DNA of 64,000 nt, from contig NZ_JAHWGP010000006.1 in assembly GCF_020873915.1 (NCBI RefSeq), forward strand, positions 186,001-250,000. Direction: 5' to 3'. Position 1 is the first letter of the stretch; every line of letters begins with the position of its first letter. A program made the position numbers and the translations under genes. This stretch comes from Streptomyces sp. DH5 (GTDB lineage: Bacteria > Actinomycetota > Actinomycetes > Streptomycetales > Streptomycetaceae). Positions 18,418-26,561 of the stretch are shown piece by piece. The notes under the pieces were generated by a model. That model saw only the letters and a list, made by a program, of their open reading frames with translations. It was not told the DNA's origin and ran no database searches.

Positions 18418-18446
18418 TTGTGTGCCCCTGGGTGTTCACTTAACCT
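18418..18446 (+). promoter_or_regulatory. Predicted promoter of the sugar transporter/hydrolase operon
   Basis: TTGTGT (18418-18423), 17-bp spacer, TAACCT (18441-18446). The predicted transcription start is near 18453, a few bases before the operator at 18457-18470. This leaves a leader of about 145 nt before the binding-protein gene. Confidence 0.6.
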
Positions 18447-18456
18447 CGCAGCAACA

Positions 18457-18470
18457 TCGAAGCGCTTCGA
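18457..18470. promoter_or_regulatory. Operator palindrome at the transporter/hydrolase operon promoter
   Basis: A second perfect copy of TCGAAGCGCTTCGA, beginning 10 nt after the -10 box, at about +4 to +17. The geometry mirrors that at the divergent GH3 promoter. The two copies lie 182 bp apart centre to centre in the shared 359-bp intergenic region, which contains no gene. Confidence 0.85.
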
Positions 18471-18597
18471 CTGGGAGCCCGCCCCGTGCGGCGCAACTCC
18501 CGCCGAACGACCGCTTCGGCTCAGCCAGTTCCACTGAAGACACCGCAGCCGACGGCCCCCTGCCGGGTGTCCTGGTGCGCCACGAAGGGTTGACGCA

Positions 18598-20289
18598 ATG
18601 ACGCCGAACGCCTCCCACTCCTCCGGACCCAGCCGGAGAAGCTTCCTCGCCTCCACGGCGGTCGCCACCGCAGCGGTGGCGGGGGGAATGCCGCTGCTCG
18701 CGGCATGCGGTGGATCCGACGGGGGTTCGCGGGACGGCACCACGTCGGGCAAGGACGCCAAGAAGATCCTCCCGGCGTACGTGGCGAGCAACGTGGTCAC
18801 CCCCGACATCCCCAGCAAGAACGGCTCCGCGGTCGGTTTCACCGGCAAGCTCGACCTCGCGGACCTGAAGACGTCGGTGCCGAAGAAGCTCGGCAAGGGC
18901 GGCGAGGTCACCGTGATGTCCCCGTTCTGGGGCTCCCCGCCCAAGGCCGGCAACACCTACTACACGTCGATGAACGACCTCATCGGCGTCGACGTGGTCT
19001 GGCAGAACCAGGACGGCAACACCTACGACCAGAAGCTCGGCGCGGTGCTCGCCTCCAGTGAGGTGCCCGACGTGGTGGTCGTGCCCGGCTGGAACATGTC
19101 GGGCAAGATCCCCAGCGCCATCATCAGCAAGTTCGCCGACCTCGGCCCGTACCTGTCCGGTGACGCCGTCAAGGACTACCCGAACCTCGCGGCGATCCCC
19201 ACCGACGCCTGGCAGCGGTCCATCTTCGGCGGCAAGCTGCGCGGCCTGCCCATGCCGTCCTCCTACGTCACCGGCATCGTCCCGCTCTACCGCCAGGACA
19301 TATTCGAGAAGGAGGGCTACGAAGTCCCCCGCTCGTGCGACGAGTTCATGGCACTGGCCAAGGAGGCCACCAGCGCGAAGGCCAAGCGCTGGGCGTGCCT
19401 GGACATGAAGTGGACCGCCTTCAACGCCTTCGGTGTGCTCTCCGGCGAGGAGAAGTCGCTCGGCTGGAACGAGGTCGACGGCAAGCTGATCTACCGCATC
19501 GAGACCGAGGAGTACCTCGAGGCGCTGGAGTGGACGCGCAAGCTGTTCGCCGCCGGCGTGGTGCACCCCGACGCCGCGCTGGGCAAGAGCAACGCCAACG
19601 ACCCCGGCCCCAAGTTCGCCGCCGGTGAGTTCCTCATCTACAACCAGGACTCCTCGCAGTGGTGGAGCCGTACCGCGGAACAGGCCGTACAGAACCCGGA
19701 GTTCAAGATCTGGGGCATGGACGTCTTCGGTCACGACGGCGGTGACCCCACGCTGTGGGCCAAGAACCCGGCCGGCATCTTCGCCTTCGTCAACAAGAAG
19801 GCGTCCGAGGCCGTGATCCGTGACGTGCTGGCCGTCGCCAACGTCACCGCCGCGCCGTACGGCACCAAGGAGTACATGGCCACCAACTACGGCGTGGAGG
19901 GCACCCACTACACCGTCAAGGACGGCGTGCCCACCAAGACCGAGCAGGGCAACATCGACGTGATGAACGCCTTCGTGATGATCGCGAGCCCCGCCCCGAC
20001 CATCGCCCACCCCGACTTCCCCGAGGTCGCCAAGGGCCAGGTGGAGTGGCAGCAGCGGATGGGCGCCTTCACCAGGAAGTCGTCCTTCTACGGCATGCAG
20101 ATCACCGAACCCGCTCGCTACACCAACCTCTCCAACGACTTCGAGCAGCTGGAGGACGACGTCGTCCGCGGCCGCAAGAAGATCAGCGACGTGCAGCAGG
20201 CCGTCTCCGACTGGAGGAGCAAGGGCGGGGACGAACTGCGCGACTGGTACAAGAAGATCCTCGACGAGAACGGCACGGCGGCCGGCTGA
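18598..20289 (+). CDS. Oligosaccharide ABC transporter substrate-binding lipoprotein
   Basis: 563 residues, longer than typical sugar binders (about 430) and similar in size to the LplA/YtcQ type. The N-terminus has the twin-arginine motif SRRSFLAST (about residues 12-20) and lipobox LLAACG (about residues 33-38), indicating a Tat-exported lipoprotein. The mature region has family features such as PFWGSPPKAGNTYY, VWQNQDGNTYDQKLGAVLAS and the tryptophan-rich QDSSQWWSRTAEQ that could stack on sugar rings. It is the first gene of the operon controlled by the operator at 18457. Xyloglucan-derived oligosaccharides are the likely ligand, inferred from the GH74, GH95 and GH12 genes downstream. Confidence 0.9.
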   Translation: MTPNASHSSGPSRRSFLASTAVATAAVAGGMPLLAACGGSDGGSRDGTTSGKDAKKILPAYVASNVVTPDIPSKNGSAVGFTGKLDLADLKTSVPKKLGKGGEVTVMSPFWGSPPKAGNTYYTSMNDLIGVDVVWQNQDGNTYDQKLGAVLASSEVPDVVVVPGWNMSGKIPSAIISKFADLGPYLSGDAVKDYPNLAAIPTDAWQRSIFGGKLRGLPMPSSYVTGIVPLYRQDIFEKEGYEVPRSCDEFMALAKEATSAKAKRWACLDMKWTAFNAFGVLSGEEKSLGWNEVDGKLIYRIETEEYLEALEWTRKLFAAGVVHPDAALGKSNANDPGPKFAAGEFLIYNQDSSQWWSRTAEQAVQNPEFKIWGMDVFGHDGGDPTLWAKNPAGIFAFVNKKASEAVIRDVLAVANVTAAPYGTKEYMATNYGVEGTHYTVKDGVPTKTEQGNIDVMNAFVMIASPAPTIAHPDFPEVAKGQVEWQQRMGAFTRKSSFYGMQITEPARYTNLSNDFEQLEDDVVRGRKKISDVQQAVSDWRSKGGDELRDWYKKILDENGTAAG

Positions 20290-20316
20290 CCGGGCACCGA
20301 GGCAAGGAGAACCGCC

Positions 20317-21351
20317 GTGTCCCACAGCACGGTGCCTCGGACCGACACCGAGGCCGAAGCGAAGGAGAACCCCCCGGAGGCGCGCGGCGGCGCCACCGGG
20401 GCCACCGGGAAACCACCCGCCGGGAAGCTCGGCCTCCGGCTGAGGTTCAGGCGCGACCGCGTCCTGCTGCTGATGACGCTGCCCGCCGTACTGCTGGTGC
20501 TGCTCTTCAACTACGTGCCGATCCTCGGCAACGTCGTCGCGTTCCAGGAGTACGACCCCTACATCAGCGACAACGGGGTCGTCTCCATCCTGCACAGCCC
20601 GTGGGTGGGCCTGGAGAACTTCCAGCGGATCTTCGATGACTCCGCCTTCTGGAACTCGGTGCGCAACACCCTGGTGCTGTTCTTCCTCCAGCTGGTGCTG
20701 TACTTCCCCATCCCCATCCTGCTCGCGCTGCTCATCAACAGCGTGATCAGGCCACGGGTGCGGGCGATCTCGCAGGCCATCCTCTACCTGCCGCACTTCT
20801 TCTCGTGGGTGCTGGTCATCGCCGTGTTCCAGCAGCTGTTCGGCGGCGCCGGGCTGCTGTCCCAGCTGCTGCGCGACCACGGGTACGACGGGCTCAGCCT
20901 GATGACCGACCCGGAGACCTTCAAGTTCCTGGTCACCGCGCAGAGCGTGTGGAAGGACGCCGGCTGGGGGATCATCGTCTTCCTCGCCGCGCTGGCCTCG
21001 GTCAGCCCCGACCTGTACGAGGCCGCCGCGATGGACGGCGCGAACCGCTGGCGCCGCATGTGGCACGTCACGCTGCCCGCGCTGCGCCCGGTGATCGCCC
21101 TGCTGCTGGTGCTGCGCGTCGGCGACGCCCTCACGGTCGGCTTCGAGCAGATCCTGCTGCAACGCGACGCCGTCGGACCGGGAGCCGCGGAGGTCCTCGA
21201 CACCTTCGTGTGGTGGAACGGCGTGCGCAACCAGGACTTCGGCTACGCGGCCGCCGCGGGACTCGTCAAGGGCGTCATCAGTCTCGGCCTGGTCCTGGTG
21301 GCGAACAAGGTGGCCCACCTCATGGGCGAGCAGGGGGTGTACAAGAAGTGA
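20317..21351 (+). CDS. Sugar ABC transporter permease (LplB type)
   Basis: 344 residues. A hydrophilic N-terminus of about 45 residues precedes six membrane segments (LLLMTLPAVLLVLLFNYVPIL onward). The EAA loop reads YEAAAMDGANRWRRMWHVTLPAL. It forms the channel with the next gene product. The stop TGA (21349-21351) overlaps the next GTG (21348-21350), so the two subunits are translationally coupled. Confidence 0.92.
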   Translation: MSHSTVPRTDTEAEAKENPPEARGGATGATGKPPAGKLGLRLRFRRDRVLLLMTLPAVLLVLLFNYVPILGNVVAFQEYDPYISDNGVVSILHSPWVGLENFQRIFDDSAFWNSVRNTLVLFFLQLVLYFPIPILLALLINSVIRPRVRAISQAILYLPHFFSWVLVIAVFQQLFGGAGLLSQLLRDHGYDGLSLMTDPETFKFLVTAQSVWKDAGWGIIVFLAALASVSPDLYEAAAMDGANRWRRMWHVTLPALRPVIALLLVLRVGDALTVGFEQILLQRDAVGPGAAEVLDTFVWWNGVRNQDFGYAAAAGLVKGVISLGLVLVANKVAHLMGEQGVYKK

Positions 21352-22283
21352 CCGCCGTCATCGACAAACCCGCGCGCACACCCGGCCGCTGGGCCGCCCC
21401 GCCCCGGCCGGTGTGGGAGGAGAAGCCCAGCCGGGCCGGGCTCGCGGGCAAGGGGCTGGTCCTGCTCCTGGCCTGTCTGGCCATCCTGTTCCCGCTGTGG
21501 ATCGTCGTGGTCACCAGCCTGTCCACCCGCAAGGCCATCGACGAGGCCGGCGGGCTGGTGATGATCCCGACGGACATCACCTTCGTCGCCTACCAGGAGC
21601 TGCTCAGCGGCGGCCAGGTCACCCGGGCCGCGCTCGTCAGCATCGGCATCACCCTCGTCGGCACCGTGTTCTCGATGACGGTGTCGGTGCTGTGCGCCTA
21701 CGGACTGTCCCGCAGCGGCTCGCTCGGACACCGCTGGATCCTCATGGTGCTGCTGGCCACGATGTTCTTCAGCGCCGGCCTCATCCCCACCTACCTGCTG
21801 GTGCAGTCCCTGGGCCTGACGGACACCTACCTCGCCCTGATCCTGCCCAGCGCGATCAGCGTCTTCAACATCCTGGTGCTGCGCGGCTTCTTCATGGGCA
21901 TCTCGCAGGAGCTGATCGACAGCGCCCGCATCGACGGCGCGGGGGACCTGCGCGTCCTGTGGCAGATCGTGCTGCCGCTCTCCCGCGCGGTCGTCGCCGT
22001 GATCACGCTGTTCTACGCCGTCGGGTACTGGAGCGCCTGGTTCAACGCCTCCCTGTACCTGAACGACCAGGACATGCTGCCGCTGCAGAACGTCATGATC
22101 CAGCTGGTGCAGAAGCAGGAGGCGCCGGTCGGTCTGGGCCAGGCGATCAAGACGGGTGAGCTGTCCGGTCTCGCGGTGCAGATGGCCGTGATGGTGATGG
22201 CGCTGCTGCCGGTGGCCGTGCTGTCGCCGTTCGTCCAGAAGCACTTCAAGAAGGGGATGCTCACGGGCGCCGTCAAGGGCTGA
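21348..22283 (+). CDS. Sugar ABC transporter permease (YtcP/AraQ type)
   Basis: 311 residues from the overlapping GTG at 21348. Six membrane segments, beginning VLLLACLAILFPLWIVVVTSL, and an EAA loop ELIDSARIDGAGDLRVLWQIVLPLS. It is the partner of the preceding permease. No ATP-binding subunit is encoded in the cluster. Streptomyces sugar importers of this kind normally share the multitask ATPase MsiK encoded elsewhere, which is the expected energiser here. Confidence 0.9.
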   Translation: MTAVIDKPARTPGRWAAPPRPVWEEKPSRAGLAGKGLVLLLACLAILFPLWIVVVTSLSTRKAIDEAGGLVMIPTDITFVAYQELLSGGQVTRAALVSIGITLVGTVFSMTVSVLCAYGLSRSGSLGHRWILMVLLATMFFSAGLIPTYLLVQSLGLTDTYLALILPSAISVFNILVLRGFFMGISQELIDSARIDGAGDLRVLWQIVLPLSRAVVAVITLFYAVGYWSAWFNASLYLNDQDMLPLQNVMIQLVQKQEAPVGLGQAIKTGELSGLAVQMAVMVMALLPVAVLSPFVQKHFKKGMLTGAVKG

Positions 22284-22336
22284 CGCCCTTGCCTCCCGGG
22301 GGAGCCGTGCCGTCTTCCGGCCACGGGTCGACTGTG

Positions 22337-22373
22337 GTCGGCCGCGCGGTTCCCCGCGCCCCTTCCGGTTTCC
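22337..22373 (+). repeat. Possible dispersed Streptomyces repeat in the operon
   Basis: The 121-bp gap between the permease and GH74 genes contains CGCGCGGTTCCCCGCGCCCCTT. This resembles the CGCGCAGTTCCCCGCGCCCCT element that I recall as frequent between Streptomyces genes. It could form a weak GC-rich hairpin and lower read-through into the hydrolase genes. Recognition is from memory only. Confidence 0.35.
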
Positions 22374-22404
22374 TCACTCACCCCCTCACAGGCGAGGTTC
22401 TCCC

Positions 22405-24591
22405 ATGCTCACGTCCTCCCCGAGCCGGCGTGCCGTTCTCGCCGGTGCCGCGGCCGTCGCCGCTGCCGCCGGTGTGCCCGTCCTCGCCGGACAGGCGCAG
22501 GCCGCCGGACCCTCCGGCTACCGCTGGCGCAACGTCGTCATCGGCGGGACCGGCTTCATCACCGGTGTGCTGTTCCACCCGCGGGTGCGCGGGCTCGCCT
22601 ACGCCCGGACCGACATCGGGGGCGCCTACCGCTGGGACGGCCGGCGCGAGCGCTGGGTCCCGCTGCTCGACCACATCGGGTGGGACGACTGGAACCTGCT
22701 CGGTGTCGAGGCGATGGCGGTCGATCCGGCGCACCCGGACCGCCTCTACCTGGCCTGCGGCACCTACGCCCAGGCGTGGGGGAGCGACGGCGCCGTGCTG
22801 CGCTCGGACGACCGCGGCGCCACCTGGCGGCGCACCGACCTCACCGTGAAGCTCGGCGCCAACGAGGACGGCCGGGGCACCGGCGAGCGGCTGCTCGTCG
22901 ACCCCCGGGACAGCGACACGCTGTGGCTGGGCACCCGGCACGACGGACTGCTCAAGTCCACCGACCGGGGCGCCACCTGGGCCCCGGTGAGCGGCTTCCC
23001 GGCCACCCCCTCCGCCACCGGTCAGGGCGTCACGCTCCTCGTCGCGGCGGGGCGCACCGTCTACGCCGGCTGGGGCGACGACGGCGACGCGAACCTCTTC
23101 CGCACCTTTGACGGCACGAGCTGGGAGGCCGTCCCGGGACAGCCCTCCGGCGCCGCCGCGCGCGTACCGATCCGGGCCGCCCACGACCGGCACGCCCGCG
23201 AGCTGTACGTGACCTACGCCGACGCGCCCGGCCCCAACGGCCAGTCCGACGGCAGCGTGCACAAGCTGCGCACCGCCGGCGACGAGTGGAGCGAGGTCAC
23301 CCCGGTGAAGCCCGACGCGGGCTCCGCCGACACCTTCGGCTACGGCGGGGTCGCCGTGGACGCCCGCCGTCCCGGCACCGTCGTCGTCTCCACCAACAAC
23401 CGCTGGGCGGCGGTCGACACGCTGTACCGTTCCACCGACGGCGGCCGCAGCTGGCGCTCGCTGAAGGACACCGCCGTGCTCGACGTCTCCGAGACGCCCT
23501 ACCTGAAGTGGGGTGAGGACGAGCCCAAGTTCGGCTGGTGGATCCAGGCCCTCGCCCTCGACCCGTACGACTCCCGCCACCTCGTGTACGGCACCGGCGC
23601 CACCCTCTACGGCACGCGCGACCTGCGCCACTGGGCGCCGCGGGTCCGCGGCCTGGAGGAGACCTCCGTGACCCAGCTGGTCTCGCCCCCGGCCGGGCGG
23701 GCGCACCTGATCAGCGGGTCGCGGGACATCGGTGTGATGTACCACGAGCGGCTCACCTCGTCCCCCGCCGCGGGCATGGCGGCGAACCCCGTCTTCGGAT
23801 CGGCGACGGGACTCGCGCAGGCGGCCCGCAGACCGTCCTACGTCGTCCGGGCGGGCTGGGGCGAGAACGGCAACGGCGCCGCCTCCCGCGACGGCGGGCG
23901 CACCTGGGCGCCGTTCGCCTCCCAGCCCGCCGTCGCCAAGGACGCACCGGGTCCGATCGCCACGAACGCCGACGGCAGCGTGCTGCTGTGGTCCTTCGTG
24001 CACTGGGACGGCACCGCGTACCCGGCCCACCGCTCGGCGGACGACGGCGCCACGTGGACCGAGGTGGCCTCCTTCCCGAAGGGGGCCGTGCCGGTCGCCG
24101 ACCCGGTCGACCCCGCCCTGTTCTACGCGTACGACACCGTCACCGGAACGCTGCTCGCCAGCACGGACGGCGGCCGGTCCTTCGCCGCCCGCGCCACCGG
24201 ACTGCCCTCCGGTGACAGCCAGTTCAAGGTGGTCGCGGCGCCCGGCCGCACCGGCGACCTGTGGCTGAGCACCAAGGGGAACGGGCTGTACCGCTCCACC
24301 GACGGGGGCGGGAGCTTCACGAAGGTGGAGAGCTGCTGGGCCTCCTACACCCTCGGCTTCGGCAAGGCCGCCGACGGCGCCGGATACCCGGCGGTCTACC
24401 AGGTCGGCTCGACCGGGGCGCTCACCGCCGTGTACCGCTCCGACGACGAGGCGAGGACCTGGGTGCGCATCAACGACGACGACCACCAGTGGGGCTGGAC
24501 CGGCGAGACCGTCACCGGCGACCCGCGCGTGTACGGCCGGGTCTACCTCGCCACCAACGGGCGCGGCATCCAGTACGGGGAGCCCGCCTGA
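22405..24591 (+). CDS. Secreted GH74 xyloglucanase
   Basis: 728 residues. Twin-arginine signal peptide (SRRAVLAGAAAVAAAAGV, cleavage probably after GQAQA near residue 33). The mature protein is a double beta-propeller with many BNR/Asp-box repeats (STDRGATW, STDGGRSWRS, SRDGGRTWAP, STDGGGSFTK). GH74 signature YARTDIGGAYRW is present with Asp70 in the position of the first catalytic aspartate. A second DIG motif (RDIGVM, Asp441) is the candidate for the other. No carbohydrate-binding module is attached. GH74 enzymes cut the beta-1,4-glucan backbone of xyloglucan, which gives the locus its likely substrate. The stop overlaps the start of the GH42 gene. Confidence 0.9.
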   Translation: MLTSSPSRRAVLAGAAAVAAAAGVPVLAGQAQAAGPSGYRWRNVVIGGTGFITGVLFHPRVRGLAYARTDIGGAYRWDGRRERWVPLLDHIGWDDWNLLGVEAMAVDPAHPDRLYLACGTYAQAWGSDGAVLRSDDRGATWRRTDLTVKLGANEDGRGTGERLLVDPRDSDTLWLGTRHDGLLKSTDRGATWAPVSGFPATPSATGQGVTLLVAAGRTVYAGWGDDGDANLFRTFDGTSWEAVPGQPSGAAARVPIRAAHDRHARELYVTYADAPGPNGQSDGSVHKLRTAGDEWSEVTPVKPDAGSADTFGYGGVAVDARRPGTVVVSTNNRWAAVDTLYRSTDGGRSWRSLKDTAVLDVSETPYLKWGEDEPKFGWWIQALALDPYDSRHLVYGTGATLYGTRDLRHWAPRVRGLEETSVTQLVSPPAGRAHLISGSRDIGVMYHERLTSSPAAGMAANPVFGSATGLAQAARRPSYVVRAGWGENGNGAASRDGGRTWAPFASQPAVAKDAPGPIATNADGSVLLWSFVHWDGTAYPAHRSADDGATWTEVASFPKGAVPVADPVDPALFYAYDTVTGTLLASTDGGRSFAARATGLPSGDSQFKVVAAPGRTGDLWLSTKGNGLYRSTDGGGSFTKVESCWASYTLGFGKAADGAGYPAVYQVGSTGALTAVYRSDDEARTWVRINDDDHQWGWTGETVTGDPRVYGRVYLATNGRGIQYGEPA

Positions 24592-26561
24592 TGCCGGACC
24601 TGAACGACGTCACCCGCGGCCGCGTCCTGTACGGCGGCGACTACAACCCCGAGCAGTGGCCCGAGGAGACCTGGCACGAGGACGTCCGCCTGATGAAGCG
24701 GGCCGGCGTCAACACCGTCACCCTCGGCGTCTTCTCCTGGGCCAGGATCGAACCGAAGCCGGGAGAGCGGGACTTCGGCTGGCTGGACCGGCTGATGGAT
24801 TTGATGCACACCCACGGCATCGGGGTCGTCCTCGCCACCCCCACCGCCTCGCCGCCGCCCTGGATGGGCCACCTCCACCCCGACACCCTGCCCCGCGACG
24901 CCGACGGCCGGACCGAGTGGTGGGGCGGACGCCAGCACTTCTCGCACTCCAGCGCCACCTACCGCCGGTACGCCGCCGCCGTCACCGAGGACCTCGCCGC
25001 CCGCTACGCGGACCACCCGGCCCTCACCCTGTGGCACATCAACAACGAGTACTGCACCTACGACTGGGGCGACGAGGCAGCCGTCCGCTTCCGCGACTGG
25101 CTGCACAGCCGCTACGGCACCCTCGACGCCCTCAACACCGCCTGGGGCACCGCCTTCTGGAGCCAGGGCTACGGCGACTGGGCCGAGGTGCTGCCGCCCC
25201 GGCACGCCCACTACATGAAGAACCCCACCCAGATGCTGGACTTCAAGCGCTTCACCTCCGACATGCTCCTGGAGTGTTACACCGCCGAACGCGACATCGT
25301 CCGCCGGCACACCCCGCACCTGCCGGTCACCACCAACTTCATGCCGCTGTGGGCCGGTCAGGACGCCTGGCGCTGGGCCGAGGAGGAGGACGTCGTCTCC
25401 GTCGACCTCTACCCCGACCCGCGCGACCCGTCCGGCGCGCAGAGCGGAGCCCTGGTCCAGGACATGACCCGCTCCCAGGCCGGGGGCCCGTGGATGCTCA
25501 TGGAACAGGCGGCCGGACCCGTCAACTGGCGCCCGGTGAACCATCCCAAGCCGCGCGGCCTCAACCGGCTGTGGTCGCTCCAGGCCGTGGCGCGGGGCGC
25601 GGACGCCGTCTGCTACTTCCAGTGGCGCCAGTCCCGGCAGGGAGCCGAGAAGTTCCACTCCGGGATGGTCGGCCACGCGGGCGAGCGGGGACGTGCGTAC
25701 CAGGAGGTCGAGCGGATCGGCGCGGACCTCGCCCGGATCGGCCCGCGGGTCAGCGGGAGCGGCGTCACGGCCGACGTCGCCGTGCTGCACGACTGGCACT
25801 CCTGGTGGGCGGGCGACCAGGAGGGCCGCCCCTCCCTCGAGGTCGACTACCCGGCGGTCCTGGGCGCCTGGCACCGTGCGCTGTGGCAGGCCCACCTCAC
25901 CACCGACTTCGCCCATCCCGGACACGACCTGTCCGGCTACCGGCTGGTCGTCGTCCCGCAGCTCTACCTCCTCAGCGACGCGGCCGTCGACAACCTCCTG
26001 GCGTACGTACGCGGCGGCGGCACCCTCGTCTGCGGGTTCCTGACCGGGGTCGCGGACGAGGACGACCGGGTGCGGCCCGGCGGCATGGACGCCCGGCTGC
26101 GCGAGCTGTTCGGCATCCGCACCCTGCACGAGTGGTGGCCGCTGGACCCGGGGGAGACCGCCGTGTGCGAGGGCGGCCTGCGCGGCACCCTGTGGTCCGA
26201 GGAACTGGAACCCGACGGCACCGCCGAGGAGACCGTCGCCTACGAGGGCGGCGAGCTCGACGGACTGCCCGCCGTGCTGCGCAAGGGACGCGCCTGGTAC
26301 GTCTCCACGCTCCCCGAACCGGATTCCCTGCGGGCCCTGTTGACCCGCATCGCCGCCGACGCCGGGGCGCGGCCGGTGCTCGGCGGTCTCCCGGACGGGG
26401 TCGAGGCGGTACGCCGGGGCGGGCTGCTGTTCCTGCTCCACCACGGCCGGGAGCCGGTCACCGTGGACGTCCCGGGCACCCACCGCGACCTCCTGACGGA
26501 GACCACCGTGACCGACCGGATCACCCTGGGCCGCTACGGCGTGGCGGTGCTGGAGTCATGA
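24591..26561 (+). CDS. GH42 beta-galactosidase
   Basis: 656 residues, typical for GH42. It opens with YGGDYNPEQWPEETWHEDVRLM and has the general acid Glu153 in WHINNEY and nucleophile Glu305 in LMEQAAGPVNW. A trimerisation-like domain (VAVLHDWHSWWA, LLAYVRGGGTLVCGFLTG) and a small C-terminal beta domain follow. There is no signal peptide, so it acts in the cytoplasm on imported oligosaccharides. In xyloglucan oligosaccharides it could remove beta-1,2-galactose from the side chains once any fucose has gone. ATG 24591 overlaps the GH74 stop (TGATG), and its own stop overlaps the GH95 start (ATGA), so the three hydrolases are translationally coupled. Confidence 0.92.
   Translation: MPDLNDVTRGRVLYGGDYNPEQWPEETWHEDVRLMKRAGVNTVTLGVFSWARIEPKPGERDFGWLDRLMDLMHTHGIGVVLATPTASPPPWMGHLHPDTLPRDADGRTEWWGGRQHFSHSSATYRRYAAAVTEDLAARYADHPALTLWHINNEYCTYDWGDEAAVRFRDWLHSRYGTLDALNTAWGTAFWSQGYGDWAEVLPPRHAHYMKNPTQMLDFKRFTSDMLLECYTAERDIVRRHTPHLPVTTNFMPLWAGQDAWRWAEEEDVVSVDLYPDPRDPSGAQSGALVQDMTRSQAGGPWMLMEQAAGPVNWRPVNHPKPRGLNRLWSLQAVARGADAVCYFQWRQSRQGAEKFHSGMVGHAGERGRAYQEVERIGADLARIGPRVSGSGVTADVAVLHDWHSWWAGDQEGRPSLEVDYPAVLGAWHRALWQAHLTTDFAHPGHDLSGYRLVVVPQLYLLSDAAVDNLLAYVRGGGTLVCGFLTGVADEDDRVRPGGMDARLRELFGIRTLHEWWPLDPGETAVCEGGLRGTLWSEELEPDGTAEETVAYEGGELDGLPAVLRKGRAWYVSTLPEPDSLRALLTRIAADAGARPVLGGLPDGVEAVRRGGLLFLLHHGREPVTVDVPGTHRDLLTETTVTDRITLGRYGVAVLES

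Noticed and set aside
24656-26557. Upstream extension of the GH95 reading frame through the GH42 gene
   Set aside because: The extension is Arg/Pro-rich out-of-frame translation of GH42. ATG 26558 with ATGA coupling gives a standard GH95 N-terminus.
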